A DNA stretch of 64,000 bases from Flavivirga aquimarina. GTDB lineage: Bacteria; Bacteroidota; Bacteroidia; Flavobacteriales; Flavobacteriaceae. How positions within the stretch are numbered: position 1 is the first letter of the stretch; every line of letters starts with the position of its first letter. The position numbers and the translations under genes were made by a program. The notes under the pieces were generated by a model, which worked only from the letters and a program-made list of their open reading frames with translations, had not been told where the DNA came from and did not search any database. Positions 27,889 through 37,868 of the stretch are shown piece by piece. Where the stretch lies: assembly GCF_030540835.1 (NCBI RefSeq), contig NZ_JAUOEK010000024.1:34876-98875 (forward strand), read 5' to 3'.

Positions 27889-28227
27889 ATGATTTTGATT
27901 TCGAAGCATCTAGTTCCAAAAGGTTATAATAGCTTAACTATTTTTCCTTTTGTATTTTTAAAATCACAGCATTTAAAAAGTCATATAGTTTTAATTAATC
28001 ATGAAAAGATTCATTTAAAACAGCAATTAGAGATGTTGTTGATTCCTTTTTATTTTGTGTATGCTATTGAATTTTTATTTCGATTGTTTCAATATAAAAA
28101 ATGGGATTTAGCATATCGAAATATTTCTTTTGAGCGTGAAGCTTACGCTAATGAATCAAATCTCGATTATTTAAATCAACGATCACTTTTTAGTTTTTTC
28201 AAGTATCTTCGTACCCATGATATTTAA
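27889..28227 (+). CDS. Conserved small protein with HExxH motif, putative zincin
   Basis: The 112-residue protein contains NHEKIHLKQQLEML (an HExxH at about 38-42), a hydrophobic helix (LLIPFYFVYAIEFLFRLF) and then NISFEREAYANE, which could supply the third ligand (Glu) and structure of a gluzincin-like site. There is no signal peptide, but the helix suggests membrane association. No named family was recognised, although the arrangement resembles tiny M56/SprT-like fragments. It overlaps the next gene by 11 bases, so the two are translationally coupled. Protease activity is only inferred. Confidence 0.65.
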   Translation: MILISKHLVPKGYNSLTIFPFVFLKSQHLKSHIVLINHEKIHLKQQLEMLLIPFYFVYAIEFLFRLFQYKKWDLAYRNISFEREAYANESNLDYLNQRSLFSFFKYLRTHDI

Positions 28228-29128
28228 GTTTGGGCATAGTATAAATCAACAAATAAACTTACCTGATAATAAAGGGGTTGAGTTATTTATAAAAAGAGAA
28301 GACGAGATACACCCTTTTATATCTGGGAATAAATACCGGAAACTTAAATACAACCTTCTTGAAGCTAAAAAAGAAGGCTTTAAAACGTTGCTTACTTTTG
28401 GAGGTGCTTTTTCCAATCATATAGCAGCAGTGGCTTCTGCCGGAAATTTATTAGGTTTTAAAACCATTGGTGTTATTAGAGGCGAGGAACTGGAAGATAA
28501 AATTTTTGATAATGACACATTAAGTTTTGCAAAACAAAACGGGATGCAATTTAAGTTTGTTTCTAGAGATGCTTATAGAGATAAAACGTCTGAGACCTTT
28601 TTGAAAATGTTAAAAGAGACCTTTGATGATTTTTATCTTATTCCTGAAGGCGGTACAAATGCCTTGGCTATTAAGGGGTGTGAAGAAATACTAACAGAAG
28701 CAGATAGCGTTTACGATTATATTTGTTGTGCAGTTGGAACAGGCGGAACAATTTCCGGACTTATAAATTGTTTAAAACCTGGTCAACAAGTTTTAGGTTT
28801 TCCTGCTCTAAAAGGTGATTTTTTACAACAAGATATTAGTAAATTTGCAACCAATACCTGTTGGGGATTAATAACCGATTATCATTTTGGCGGGTATGCA
28901 AAAATAAACGAAGAATTAGTGGCGTTTATCAATCAGTTTAAAAAGTTAAATAATATTCCGTTAGACCCTGTCTACACAGGTAAAATGATGTTTGGGATTT
29001 TAGACTTAATTGATAAGGGGTATTTTAAAAAAGATTCGAAAATTTTAGCAATCCATACTGGAGGCCTACAAGGTATTAAGGGTATGAATGCTGTATTAAA
29101 AAATAAAAAACTTTCAATAATTGAATAG
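28217..29128 (+). CDS. ACC deaminase / D-cysteine desulfhydrase family PLP enzyme
   Basis: The 303-residue tryptophan-synthase-beta-like PLP enzyme has the Schiff-base lysine region FISGNKYRKLKYNL, a substrate loop TFGGAFSNHIAAVAS, the phosphate loop VGTGGTISG and a terminal IHTGGLQG. It is shorter than plant or Pseudomonas ACC deaminase (about 338 residues) and matches the flavobacterial branch usually annotated as 1-aminocyclopropane-1-carboxylate deaminase. D-cysteine or ACC as substrate cannot be decided from sequence. It overlaps the HExxH gene upstream and the glucosaminidase downstream. Confidence 0.87.
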   Translation: MIFKFGHSINQQINLPDNKGVELFIKREDEIHPFISGNKYRKLKYNLLEAKKEGFKTLLTFGGAFSNHIAAVASAGNLLGFKTIGVIRGEELEDKIFDNDTLSFAKQNGMQFKFVSRDAYRDKTSETFLKMLKETFDDFYLIPEGGTNALAIKGCEEILTEADSVYDYICCAVGTGGTISGLINCLKPGQQVLGFPALKGDFLQQDISKFATNTCWGLITDYHFGGYAKINEELVAFINQFKKLNNIPLDPVYTGKMMFGILDLIDKGYFKKDSKILAIHTGGLQGIKGMNAVLKNKKLSIIE

Positions 29129-29915
29129 AAAAATAAGTAGAATAGGGTTAGTATTGTGTTTAGGATGTTTTCTTTTTAGTTGCCGTGCTAAAAAAACAGT
29201 CGTTGTAAAGAGACCAAAAACAAATACAGAAAAAACAGTTAATAAAGAAACAGAAAAAACTTCTGAAAATTCAACAAAGGTGTATGCAAATGCTACCGAG
29301 AAGTATATTGATGTTTATAAAGAAATAGCTCAACAGGAAATGAATTTGTACGGTATTCCTGCAAGTATAACTTTAGCTCAGGGAATTCTGGAATCTGGTT
29401 CTGGTAATGGTCGCCTTTCTGTAAAAGCTAATAATCATTTTGGTATTAAGTGTCATGGTTGGACTGGTGGTAAAATTTATCATGATGATGACAAAGCGCA
29501 AGAATGTTTTAGGAAATATAAAGATGCAAAATATTCGTTTAGAGATCATTCTCTTTTTTTAAAAGATAGAAAGCGTTATGCAAAACTATTTAGACTTAAA
29601 AAGGATGACTACAAAGGATGGGCTAGAGAATTAAGAGCTGCCGGTTATGCCACCGATAAAAAGTATCCTCAAAAATTAATTAGTATTATTGAACGCTATA
29701 AATTGTATAAATTGGATAAGGCAGTATTGGGAGATTCGTATGTAGAATATGAGGAGCCAACAAGTACAGAACGTGTTACATATACAGTTTTAAAAGGAGA
29801 TACTTTGTACTCTATTTCTAAAAAGTATAATATTACAGTTAAAGACCTTCAAAAATTAAATGGATTGAATAATACAGCTTTAAGTGTTGGGCAAGTATTA
29901 GTTGTAAAACCATAA
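29121..29915 (+). CDS. Glucosaminidase with LysM domain, lipoprotein
   Basis: The 264-residue product begins with a lipoprotein signal ([14 protein letters not shown]). After a linker, a glucosaminidase/lysozyme-like domain spans about 60-195 ([20 protein letters not shown], with the likely catalytic Glu in ILES, then [11 protein letters not shown]). A LysM repeat ends the protein ([20 protein letters not shown]). By family it hydrolyses N-acetylglucosamine bonds of peptidoglycan. The only start that keeps the signal is the TTG at 29121, which lies inside the end of the preceding gene. It is followed 13 bases later by hemL. Confidence 0.9.
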   Translation: MNRKISRIGLVLCLGCFLFSCRAKKTVVVKRPKTNTEKTVNKETEKTSENSTKVYANATEKYIDVYKEIAQQEMNLYGIPASITLAQGILESGSGNGRLSVKANNHFGIKCHGWTGGKIYHDDDKAQECFRKYKDAKYSFRDHSLFLKDRKRYAKLFRLKKDDYKGWARELRAAGYATDKKYPQKLISIIERYKLYKLDKAVLGDSYVEYEEPTSTERVTYTVLKGDTLYSISKKYNITVKDLQKLNGLNNTALSVGQVLVVKP

Positions 29916-29928
29916 TAATTATAAATGT

Positions 29929-31215
29929 ATGAACTATAAAAGAAGTAGCTCGCTCTTTGCAGAGGCAGAAAAGGTTATTCCTGGCGGTGTAAATTCACCG
30001 GTAAGAGCATTTAAAGCAGTAGGGGGGACGCCTATTTTTGTAAAAGAAGCAAAAGGAGCTTACCTGTATGATGAAGATGGTAACAGACTAATTGACTATA
30101 TTAATTCCTGGGGTCCCATGATTTTAGGGCATGCTTATGCACCTGTTGTTAATGCAGTGGTAGAAAAAGCAAAAAAAGGTACATCGTTCGGAATGCCAAC
30201 AGAAATTGAAACTAAAATTGCAGAGTTAGCTGTTTCAATGGTGCCAAATATTGATAAAATACGATTTGTAAATTCGGGTACCGAGGCCTGTATGAGTGCG
30301 GTACGTTTAGCACGTGGTTTTACAGGAAAAGATAAAATTATAAAATTTGCGGGTTGTTATCACGGACATAGCGATTCGTTTTTAATACAAGCGGGTAGTG
30401 GTGCTATTACTTTTGGAACGCCTAATAGCCCGGGAGTTACAGAAGGAACAGCCAAAGATACTTTGTTGGCACGCTATAATGACATTGAAAATGTTAGACA
30501 ATTAATTGAAGCTAATCATGGTGAAATTGCCTGTATTATAATAGAACCGGTTGCTGGAAATATGGGGTGTATTCCTCCAAAAGATGACTTTTTACAAGCG
30601 TTAAGAGTTTTGTGTGATACGCATCATATTTTATTGATTTTTGATGAGGTTATGACGGGGTTTCGTTTAGCCAAAGGTGGCGCTCAAGAACTGTTTGGTA
30701 TTGCTGCAGATATTGTTTGTTTTGGGAAAGTAATAGGTGGTGGTTTACCTGTAGGAGCATTTGCCGCTAGAAACGAGATTATGAATTATTTGGCACCATT
30801 AGGCCCGGTATACCAGGCAGGTACTTTAAGTGGCAATCCGTTAGCTATGGCTGCTGGTTTGACGATGTTGAGTGAATTGAATAACGACGCTGAAATTTTT
30901 AATCGATTGGCTGAAAAGACAGCATATTTGCATAACGGCATAGCTAAGGTTCTGCATGATAATAAGATTGTTCATACTATAAACAGGGTTGGTTCTATGA
31001 TTTCAGTTCATTTTGATGGTTCTGAGGTTATAGATTTTGAAACCTCTGCCAAAGGGAATAACGATACGTTTAAAACATTCTTTCACGGTATGCTAAATGA
31101 AGGCGTATATATTGCGCCAAGTGCTTTCGAAACATGGTTTATTACTGATGCTTTAACTTATGAAGATTTAGATTTTACTATTGCCGCAGTAAATTCGGTG
31201 GCAAAATCTTTATAA
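29929..31215 (+). CDS. hemL: Glutamate-1-semialdehyde 2,1-aminomutase
   Basis: The 428-residue class III PLP aminotransferase-fold enzyme has the GSA-AM signatures [44 protein letters not shown] and the PLP lysine in [16 protein letters not shown]. It converts glutamate-1-semialdehyde to 5-aminolevulinate in the C5 haem pathway. Length and motifs are standard. It is the last gene of a run starting at 27889 and ends in a strong terminator. Confidence 0.96.
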   Translation: MNYKRSSSLFAEAEKVIPGGVNSPVRAFKAVGGTPIFVKEAKGAYLYDEDGNRLIDYINSWGPMILGHAYAPVVNAVVEKAKKGTSFGMPTEIETKIAELAVSMVPNIDKIRFVNSGTEACMSAVRLARGFTGKDKIIKFAGCYHGHSDSFLIQAGSGAITFGTPNSPGVTEGTAKDTLLARYNDIENVRQLIEANHGEIACIIIEPVAGNMGCIPPKDDFLQALRVLCDTHHILLIFDEVMTGFRLAKGGAQELFGIAADIVCFGKVIGGGLPVGAFAARNEIMNYLAPLGPVYQAGTLSGNPLAMAAGLTMLSELNNDAEIFNRLAEKTAYLHNGIAKVLHDNKIVHTINRVGSMISVHFDGSEVIDFETSAKGNNDTFKTFFHGMLNEGVYIAPSAFETWFITDALTYEDLDFTIAAVNSVAKSL

Positions 31216-31216
31216 A

Positions 31217-31249
31217 AAAAGAGCATTTCAAAACTTGAAATGCTCTTTT
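31217..31249. terminator. Bidirectional terminator between hemL and the convergent gene
   Basis: AAAAGAGCATTTCA and TGAAATGCTCTTTT form a perfect 14-bp stem with a five-base loop, with A-runs on the left and T-runs on the right. It can terminate both hemL and the convergent gene that ends at 31304. Confidence 0.88.
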
Positions 31250-31303
31250 AATCAAATTAACTAACTAACCAATCAACAAACTAAAATCAAATTAAATCTG
31301 ATT

Positions 31304-31753
31304 TTACTTTTCTTTATTTTTACCTTTATTTTTGCCTTTTCGTTTTGAGCCCATTTCTGATTGAGCCTGTTCCCATTTAGCATACTGGTCTTTATTTAAT
31401 ATCTTTTTCATTTTAGCCTTCATAGCAATTTTATGATCTAATCTGGCATTTTCCATTTTAAGACGCTCTTCTTTAGTAGGCTTTTGAGCCGTTCCATCTT
31501 CTCTTTTAGCTTTACGCTCTTCTCTTAATTTTTTACGTAAAGTAGCATTTTCCAGATTTATTTTTTGAATCTCGGTTTGTTGTGATTCGCTTAAATCTAA
31601 TGACAAAGTCATTTTTTTTGTTTGTAAAGTAGCTATTTCTTCAGCAGAAAGATTGTGCATTCTTTTAGCTCCTTCTGGTCGCTCTCTTTTTTCTGTTTGT
31701 GCTATCCCTTGAATAGATATTAATGCTAAGGCAATAATTATTAATTTTTTCAT
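31304..31753 (-). CDS. Small exported charged helical protein (Spy/DUF4890-like)
   Basis: The 149-residue protein has a signal peptide (residues 1-18, ending GIAQ). The rest is a highly charged helical region rich in Lys, Glu and Arg: LSAEEIATLQTKKMTLSLDL, NLENATLRKKLREERKAKRE, MKKILNKDQYAKWEQAQ. The pattern L-x-L-x-x-Q followed by a K-ILNKDQYAKWE helix resembles Spy/CpxP-like and DUF4890 periplasmic proteins. A chaperone or stress role is an inference. It was not matched to a single named gene. Confidence 0.75.
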   Translation of the reverse strand: MKKLIIIALALISIQGIAQTEKRERPEGAKRMHNLSAEEIATLQTKKMTLSLDLSESQQTEIQKINLENATLRKKLREERKAKREDGTAQKPTKEERLKMENARLDHKIAMKAKMKKILNKDQYAKWEQAQSEMGSKRKGKNKGKNKEK

Positions 31754-31895
31754 TTTTATGTTATTTTATGTTTTTATATTGTTTGTAGTTAGGACTTCAG
31801 ATTTTTTAAAAAGTTTAATGAGGTTTTAATTTTAACCAAATATTAACAATTGAAAATCGGGTTAATGCTGTTAAACTTTTGAATCGAGATAGGAA

Positions 31896-33113
31896 TTATT
31901 TAGATAAAGGAATTTTTAAAGAAACACCAGTTTGGAAATCTGGAGCATTAGTAATCAAAAAATCTTCTTTAAAGTATATGGAGATTTTGTAATTAGGATG
32001 GCCGTAACTATAAATAAAAGACCAATTGGTTTGTGTTTTATATAACGTTGAAACGCCGTGTTGCCAACCACCTTTTATGTCTTCCCAGTTACCTAAAAGC
32101 TGATAATAACTTGCTTCTTCTTTTTTATTGTAACGAGATTGGAGATTGTAGTTTATGCCAAAAGCATTAAAATGTCCCTTTTTGGTATATTTGGTTATTT
32201 CGATATCACCTTCAAAGGTTGCCAAAAAAGGGTTATTACCTAAGTCTATAACCTTTTTAAAGTCGATGAGGTTTTTACGTAAAAGATTCCCTCCAATTCC
32301 TATATCAAGTTCGTAGCTATTTTTAAATTTTATTTTCTTAATAACATTTGCAGAAACGCCTATGTCTAAAGATGAATTAAATTTAGAAGTGTTAACACCT
32401 AAGTGACTTCCAAGATTGAAAAATATATTTCTGGTTTTATTTATTGAAAGGGTTGGATAATAAAAATGATTTAATTCAATACCCCCTATAAAGAAGTCAT
32501 TGTTATTTAATTCAAGTGTATTTCCGTTTTTGTCAAGATAATTAAAATGAACTTGATTCAAACCATAAAAACGTCTTCCAAAAGGGTCTTCTCCACCTTG
32601 TATATTACTATGAAACCACTCAATGGTCTCATCTCCAGTAAAAAATGAAAACGGATTTTTCCCCTTCGTTATTAAATAAGACCGTAGTGTAACCCCTAAT
32701 TCGTGTTTTTTTCCTAACGGAAGATTTACACGTAATCTAAATTCTTTTATAACGGCATCAATGATAATATTTAAATAATCGGCAGGAGTCGTTTCTTGGT
32801 CTATAAAATTAAAATTTCTGCTATACCAAATAAGTTTACTTTGTGCTTCTCTTACTGCCGGGTCTTTTGGAAAATACCCTTCAACAAAAGGATGAAAATT
32901 ATTTCCGCTTATAGAACTTATGTCTAAGGTTGGTTTTTTAGGAGGAGATAGTTTAAAATTCTGATTAATCCTAGAACTAAAAATACCAAAATGATGGGTA
33001 GCTAACAGGGTGGGATTATCAATACCATTTTTTATTGATAGGCTATCTTTTTGCTGAGCAATAACAAAATGATTGTAAATACAAAAAACAATAAAAAGCC
33101 CTTTTTTTAGCAT
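31896..33113 (-). CDS. Outer-membrane beta-barrel-like protein of unknown function
   Basis: The 405-residue protein has a signal peptide (residues 1-19, ending VIAQ). The remainder is rich in amphipathic strands and ends FQTGVSLKIPLSK with aromatic-containing strands, as outer-membrane barrels do. A striking block reads FFTGDETIEWFHSNI followed by GGEDPFGRRFYG. The ATG at 33113 is preferred to the TTG one codon earlier. No named family was recognised with certainty; a DUF3187-like barrel is possible. No neighbour gives a clue to its function. Confidence 0.6.
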   Translation of the reverse strand: MLKKGLFIVFCIYNHFVIAQQKDSLSIKNGIDNPTLLATHHFGIFSSRINQNFKLSPPKKPTLDISSISGNNFHPFVEGYFPKDPAVREAQSKLIWYSRNFNFIDQETTPADYLNIIIDAVIKEFRLRVNLPLGKKHELGVTLRSYLITKGKNPFSFFTGDETIEWFHSNIQGGEDPFGRRFYGLNQVHFNYLDKNGNTLELNNNDFFIGGIELNHFYYPTLSINKTRNIFFNLGSHLGVNTSKFNSSLDIGVSANVIKKIKFKNSYELDIGIGGNLLRKNLIDFKKVIDLGNNPFLATFEGDIEITKYTKKGHFNAFGINYNLQSRYNKKEEASYYQLLGNWEDIKGGWQHGVSTLYKTQTNWSFIYSYGHPNYKISIYFKEDFLITNAPDFQTGVSLKIPLSK

Positions 33114-33457
33114 CAAGCAAAAATAGTTAAAGTTTAAATAACTGAATATTAGTGTTAGTTAATTCTTGTTGAGATTGTTTTATTAAACTTAAAATGATTA
33201 TGTATATGTCTTTATTATTCATCTTACCTTTCACTAGCTATTAAAACTTATTATAAAAATAGCTTCTTTATGAATGTCAATTTAACCGAAAGATGTGCTA
33301 TAGTGTTTTTAAATTCGGCAGAGATAACTGTTTTAATTTTTTGTTATCCTGTTGTTAATAGAGATCCTTTTCAAGAAATGTTTATGAAGCTTTTAGAGTG
33401 GTATAATACAGCAAGTCAATTTATTGTATCTTAGTATTCTAACGTTTTTTTCTAACT
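33114..33457. other. 344-base divergent spacer, no gene seen
   Basis: This A/T-rich region lies between a minus-strand barrel gene and a plus-strand hydrolase. It holds a TATCTTAG sequence at 33427-33434 that is one base off the flavobacterial -7 box, 24 bases before the hydrolase ATG. No hairpin, repeat or ORF of note is present. Confidence 0.5.
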
Positions 33458-34336
33458 ATGCCTTACTGGATGTATATTATGATGCTTGTTTTAATTGCTT
33501 ATATAGCAATAAGCATTGCGTTGTATTATCTACAGGATTATATGTTATTTAAACCAGAAAAACTTCCTGAAGATTTTCAATTTAATTATGATAATCAAGC
33601 GTTTAAAGAGTATAATTTAGAAACAAGAGATGGCGCGATAATTAATGGTGTTCGGTTTTTTCCAAAAGGAGAAAGTAAAGGGGTTGTGTTATATCTAAAA
33701 GGAAATTCTAAAAGTATTAAAGGTTGGGGTAAATTTGCGATCGATTTTACCCGGCATGGCTATAATGTCTTAATGGTCGATTACCGTGGTTTTGGAAAAA
33801 GTACTGGGAGGCGTTCGCAGAAAGCCATTAAAAGAGATTTGCAAGTAATTTATAATAGAATAAAAGAACTTACTACCGAAGATAGAATTATACTTTATGG
33901 GAGGTCTTTAGGTTCTGGGTTTGCTGCCAAGTTAGCCTCGATGAACCATCCTAAAATGCTTATTATGGATGCCCCTTATTATAGTTTAACTAAGGTTACA
34001 GCTCGCTATGCCCCTTTTATGCCGTTATCTATTTTATTAAAATACCCGTTGCCTACTTACAAATGGTTGAAGTATGTAAAATGTCCAATACATATTATAC
34101 ATGGTACGAACGATAAACTTATTCCATATAAAACGAGTGTTAAACTGTCTCAAGTAAACCCTAAGCTTACTAAGTTGCATTCTGTAATTGGTGGCGGTCA
34201 TAAAAATTTAAATAACTTTGAATCATATCATAAAATGATTCATGAAATTCTGAATAGAGTTCCCGAAGAAATAGATTTATCAACTACAAGTATACATGTT
34301 AAACACGCGTCGAAGAAAAGTAATACGAAGGCTTAG
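33458..34336 (+). CDS. Alpha/beta hydrolase, first of a tandem pair
   Basis: The 292-residue protein has an N-terminal hydrophobic helix (residues 3-24) and an alpha/beta hydrolase fold of the ABHD13/BEM46 type. Nucleophile elbow GRSLGSG, acid in HGTNDKLIPY and histidine in GGGHKNL complete a Ser-Asp-His triad. It is probably a membrane-anchored serine hydrolase whose substrate is unknown. The last 41 bases overlap the start of a paralogue, so the pair arose by duplication and is translationally coupled. The C-terminal tail (STTSIHVKHASKKSNTKA) is not part of the fold. Confidence 0.88.
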   Translation: MPYWMYIMMLVLIAYIAISIALYYLQDYMLFKPEKLPEDFQFNYDNQAFKEYNLETRDGAIINGVRFFPKGESKGVVLYLKGNSKSIKGWGKFAIDFTRHGYNVLMVDYRGFGKSTGRRSQKAIKRDLQVIYNRIKELTTEDRIILYGRSLGSGFAAKLASMNHPKMLIMDAPYYSLTKVTARYAPFMPLSILLKYPLPTYKWLKYVKCPIHIIHGTNDKLIPYKTSVKLSQVNPKLTKLHSVIGGGHKNLNNFESYHKMIHEILNRVPEEIDLSTTSIHVKHASKKSNTKA

Positions 34337-35120
34337 AAGGGTAGGTCTCTTTTTAATAAGCTTATATATTATGGTTGGGGCCTTAATATATTTTACACAG
34401 GAAAAAATGCTGTTTTATAAAATGGAGCTGCCCCAAGATTACATTTATTCATTTTCGAACCCTTTTGAAGAATTATTTTTTAAAACTGAAAAAGATGCGA
34501 TTATTAATGCCATTCATTTTAAAGTAGAAAAGCCCAAAGGGGTTATTTTATACTTCCATGGAAATGGAAGCAATGTAGCTCGTTTAGAGAAAATTGCAGA
34601 ATTTTTTATAGAGATGAGTTATGAGGTTTTAATTATGGATTACAGGGGGTATGGAAAAAGTACTGGTGAATTATATGAAGAAGCGTTTTACAATGATGTT
34701 CAATATTGTTATAATTATTTAAAAGAGCATTATGATGAATCGGATATTATATTATATGGGCGTTCTATCGGAACTGGCCTAGCTACTTTTTTAGCCTCAA
34801 AAAACAACCCTAAACAACTTATTTTAGAAGCACCGTATCATAGTATTGAAGATGTAGCAAACCGCAGGTTTCCTATATTTCCGGTAAAAGGGATGTTAAA
34901 ATATAAGTTTCCCAGCTTTAAGTATATCTCCAATGTGAAATGTCCGATTTCAATATTTCACGGAACCGACGATTTTGTTATTTCTTTTGAATCTGGCGAA
35001 AGGCTTTTTAGTGCTGCCCCTAAAGCGTTGACAACGTTTATAAAAATTGAAGGAGGAAGGCATACTAATTTAAATAGTTTTAAAGCCTATCGAATTCAAA
35101 TGGAGAAGTTGCTTTTGTAA
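34296..35120 (+). CDS. Alpha/beta hydrolase, second of a tandem pair
   Basis: The 274-residue paralogue of the preceding gene has a basic N-terminus followed by one transmembrane helix (about residues 15-32). The triad is in GRSIGTG, HGTDDFVIS and GGRHTNL. The shared motifs ILYFHGNGSN, MDYRGYGKSTG and KCPISIFHGT match the upstream copy at equivalent places. The ATG at 34296 lies 41 bases inside the upstream gene. Like its neighbour it is probably a membrane-bound hydrolase. Why two similar copies are kept is unknown. Confidence 0.88.
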   Translation: MLNTRRRKVIRRLRRVGLFLISLYIMVGALIYFTQEKMLFYKMELPQDYIYSFSNPFEELFFKTEKDAIINAIHFKVEKPKGVILYFHGNGSNVARLEKIAEFFIEMSYEVLIMDYRGYGKSTGELYEEAFYNDVQYCYNYLKEHYDESDIILYGRSIGTGLATFLASKNNPKQLILEAPYHSIEDVANRRFPIFPVKGMLKYKFPSFKYISNVKCPISIFHGTDDFVISFESGERLFSAAPKALTTFIKIEGGRHTNLNSFKAYRIQMEKLLL

Positions 35121-35314
35121 ACTTCAAAAAATAGAGAAGGTCGATCTTTAATCTTAAAGAAGTTATAAAATGTAATGATATGGTGTTAAACATTTCTAAA
35201 TAAGTTTAAGAATTAGAATTATTTACGTCTATTTGTATTGTTATTTATTTTGAGTATTAGATAGTTTTTAAAACATTTAAGAATAGTAAATAAAAGTTTA
35301 GTTGGTTAGTTTTT

Positions 35315-35352
35315 AAGCCCCAGTAATTATAAAATTACTGGGGCTTTTATTT
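35315..35352 (+). terminator. Intrinsic terminator after the hydrolase pair
   Basis: AAGCCCCAGTAATT (35315-35328) pairs perfectly with AATTACTGGGGCTT (35333-35346) over a four-base loop and runs into TTTTATTTTT. The T-run is on the plus strand, so it ends the hydrolase transcript 195 bases after its stop codon. Confidence 0.85.
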
Positions 35353-35366
35353 TTATAGAAATGAGT

Positions 35367-37841
35367 TTATTCAACTTCAAAAGTAGACATATGATAAACG
35401 GGGTTTCCTGTATCTGTTAAGCCTTCTATTTTAATAGTGTACTTGCCTTTAGAGTCGCTTGTAAAAAATGATACTTCTGCTTTATTAATCATTTTGGTTA
35501 ATTTTATTTTGGGTTCCCAATGTAGAGTGGTTCTTATATCTTGTTTTAAATTATCACCAAAACCATTTATATGCTCCGGCGCATAAAACTCTCTAGCTGT
35601 ATAAAAACCTATGGCTGTAAAATCTATAATTCCAGGTTTACGTTTTATGTTTTTTGCAGAAATAGAAGCTCCGTTTTTCAAGTATATAGCAATAACGCCA
35701 TTACCACTATTGCTAAATATAGCGGCATCAGCCCCAGATAATATATCAATAAAATCTATGTCATTACCAGTAAGGTTTGATATATCATCCAGATTAACCT
35801 GTATACCATCCATATAAATAAGAGGAATTCCTTGATTTCTAATTGAAATAGAGTCATTTGAAACATTTACTCCTGGAAGCATACGAAGTAATTCAAAAAC
35901 CGATAAGTGAGATAGGTTTTTAAACGCTTGCATGTCCATTCTATGAGTAGCGTATCCATAATCTGTTCTGTCGCTCATAGATTGATCCCTTAGTTCTTCT
36001 TTAGTTTCTTTTTTAGCATTAATGATAATTTCATCAAGTACTCTTGTCGATTTGGCATATGTTTCATTGATTTTAAAAATATCTCGAGCCTGTTTTAAAT
36101 AGTTGGTAATTTCATGGCTATCGTTCAAATTAGATATTAAAACGTCATTTCTAATAATTTTTGGGCTAGAAGCAAAACTAGGGCTTAAATGAATTGATAT
36201 CAATCTGTTTTTTGAGTTTTCATCAGATTTAAAACCTTTAGTTCTTGCTTCTATAAGCACAGGTATTGTATCATTAAAAACAAATGGACCATATTTAAAT
36301 GAGCCATTTATGCTAGATTGTTGATGCTCTTGGTATGGGACTCCCCCTAAAAACGTTAGTCGTGTAAATGCTTGCCTTCGTTCTTTATGTCCTTTTAGAT
36401 TTCTAGTGTTTCCAGAAATATGTAAACCTTTTTCAGGCTTAAATTTATCCGGTTTTTTAGTGTTGTTGTATAAAAGGTCGGTCCAAATAAAACGCCTCCA
36501 ACCATGTGTAAGCATAACTAAGTCTAATAAATAACGTCTTTTAGCATCATTTTCCTTTTCAAAAAAATAATTGGGGTTTTCTATGTTTCCTCTTAAATCA
36601 GAATTCAATAAAAGGTAAGTTTTTATATTTTCAACTTCTGAACTTTGTCCAATAGCATCAGTGTTTGTAATAGACATAGATAGGTTTCCGGATATGTTAT
36701 TTCCACCTTTGTCTTTTAAATTTAATTGCATGGAAACTCTATCCCTAGTTGTAGGAGTTTCATTGTTCAAGTTAATATTTACTTTAACAGTATTATTCGT
36801 GTTTTCAATAAATACCAAACGCTCACACATAGGTTCACCAGAACTGTTAAATAATGTAAAATTAGCTATGCCATCGAGCAAAGTACTAGTGTTTATTTTA
36901 ATGAAATAGGAGTTTTTATCTTCAGTTTCTAGTTTTTCATAAATTAATTTTCCACGTTGATGAGCTATCAATAATGTGTTTTTTAAACCAATATGATAAT
37001 TAGTTGATACTTTTAAAATAATGTGACTACCATTATTTATAACGCTTATATTATATCCTTTTTGTATGGTTTTTGGCAATGGGTATTTATATGTTCTGCC
37101 ATCAATATCAACACTCGCATAATAATTTTTATTAATATCTGGCAATAAAGAAATAATGCCTAAACCAAATTTAAGAGTTTTAAATGAAGTAATTGTCTCA
37201 TCATTAGAATCTTTTATAAGGCCATTTATAGTAATATTTCTGTTATGTTTATCTTTAATTTTTATGCCTATTTTAGTAGCTATACCATTAATTAAATAAC
37301 CGCTTTCTGGGTAAAAGTGCAAGTCTGGCTTTTCGGTTAATTGAGTTTCTTTGGTTTCTGATGTATGAGAATTGCTCATTGTTAGATTTACTAAACTATC
37401 AACATTCTTCAAATTCCATATTGGAATTTGTTTTTGAAAGAAATAATCGGCGTCACTATTTCTCATATAATTTGTATAGGCCCTTAGTAAATAATTTCCA
37501 GGTGCCAAGTCTTTGTTAATTTTAAAATCTCCGGCAACACTTACATCATCAATGTGTAGTTTTTTAGTAGATATAATGCTGTCTTGTTCATTAATTAGCT
37601 CGACATGGATTACTTTGCTTTTTTCGGTTTTTTTATGGGTAATCCCATTTACTAAATAAGCTGTATACCATATGTCTTCGCCAGTAATGTAGTAAGGTTT
37701 ATCTGTTTGAACGTAGATTTTTTCTGGATGATTGCTAATATAATCTTCCAGTTTTTTAATGACTAATTCTCTAAAATTACTGCTTAAAGAGAAAGATAAA
37801 AAAGAAGAAACTATTATGAACAGTATAGTTTTTTTGACCAT
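35367..37841 (-). CDS. Exported protein with MG2-like and TonB-plug-like domains but no barrel
   Basis: The 824-residue protein has a signal peptide (residues 1-20). An MG2-like beta domain at about 40-135 reads KIYVQTDKPYYITGEDIWYT and GNYLLRAYTNYMRN, as in alpha-2-macroglobulin-like proteins. Several beta-sandwich modules follow. A plug-like domain near 640-720 reads LLRMLPGVNVSNDSI, IPLIYMDGIQVNLDDI and DIDFIDILSGADAAIF. No beta-barrel follows; only about 100 residues remain. It is therefore a plug-bearing envelope protein rather than a receptor. The combination is frequent in flavobacteria but has no known function. Confidence 0.78.
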   Translation of the reverse strand: MVKKTILFIIVSSFLSFSLSSNFRELVIKKLEDYISNHPEKIYVQTDKPYYITGEDIWYTAYLVNGITHKKTEKSKVIHVELINEQDSIISTKKLHIDDVSVAGDFKINKDLAPGNYLLRAYTNYMRNSDADYFFQKQIPIWNLKNVDSLVNLTMSNSHTSETKETQLTEKPDLHFYPESGYLINGIATKIGIKIKDKHNRNITINGLIKDSNDETITSFKTLKFGLGIISLLPDINKNYYASVDIDGRTYKYPLPKTIQKGYNISVINNGSHIILKVSTNYHIGLKNTLLIAHQRGKLIYEKLETEDKNSYFIKINTSTLLDGIANFTLFNSSGEPMCERLVFIENTNNTVKVNINLNNETPTTRDRVSMQLNLKDKGGNNISGNLSMSITNTDAIGQSSEVENIKTYLLLNSDLRGNIENPNYFFEKENDAKRRYLLDLVMLTHGWRRFIWTDLLYNNTKKPDKFKPEKGLHISGNTRNLKGHKERRQAFTRLTFLGGVPYQEHQQSSINGSFKYGPFVFNDTIPVLIEARTKGFKSDENSKNRLISIHLSPSFASSPKIIRNDVLISNLNDSHEITNYLKQARDIFKINETYAKSTRVLDEIIINAKKETKEELRDQSMSDRTDYGYATHRMDMQAFKNLSHLSVFELLRMLPGVNVSNDSISIRNQGIPLIYMDGIQVNLDDISNLTGNDIDFIDILSGADAAIFSNSGNGVIAIYLKNGASISAKNIKRKPGIIDFTAIGFYTAREFYAPEHINGFGDNLKQDIRTTLHWEPKIKLTKMINKAEVSFFTSDSKGKYTIKIEGLTDTGNPVYHMSTFEVE

Positions 37842-37868
37842 TTTAATATTTTGATATTACTAAATACA

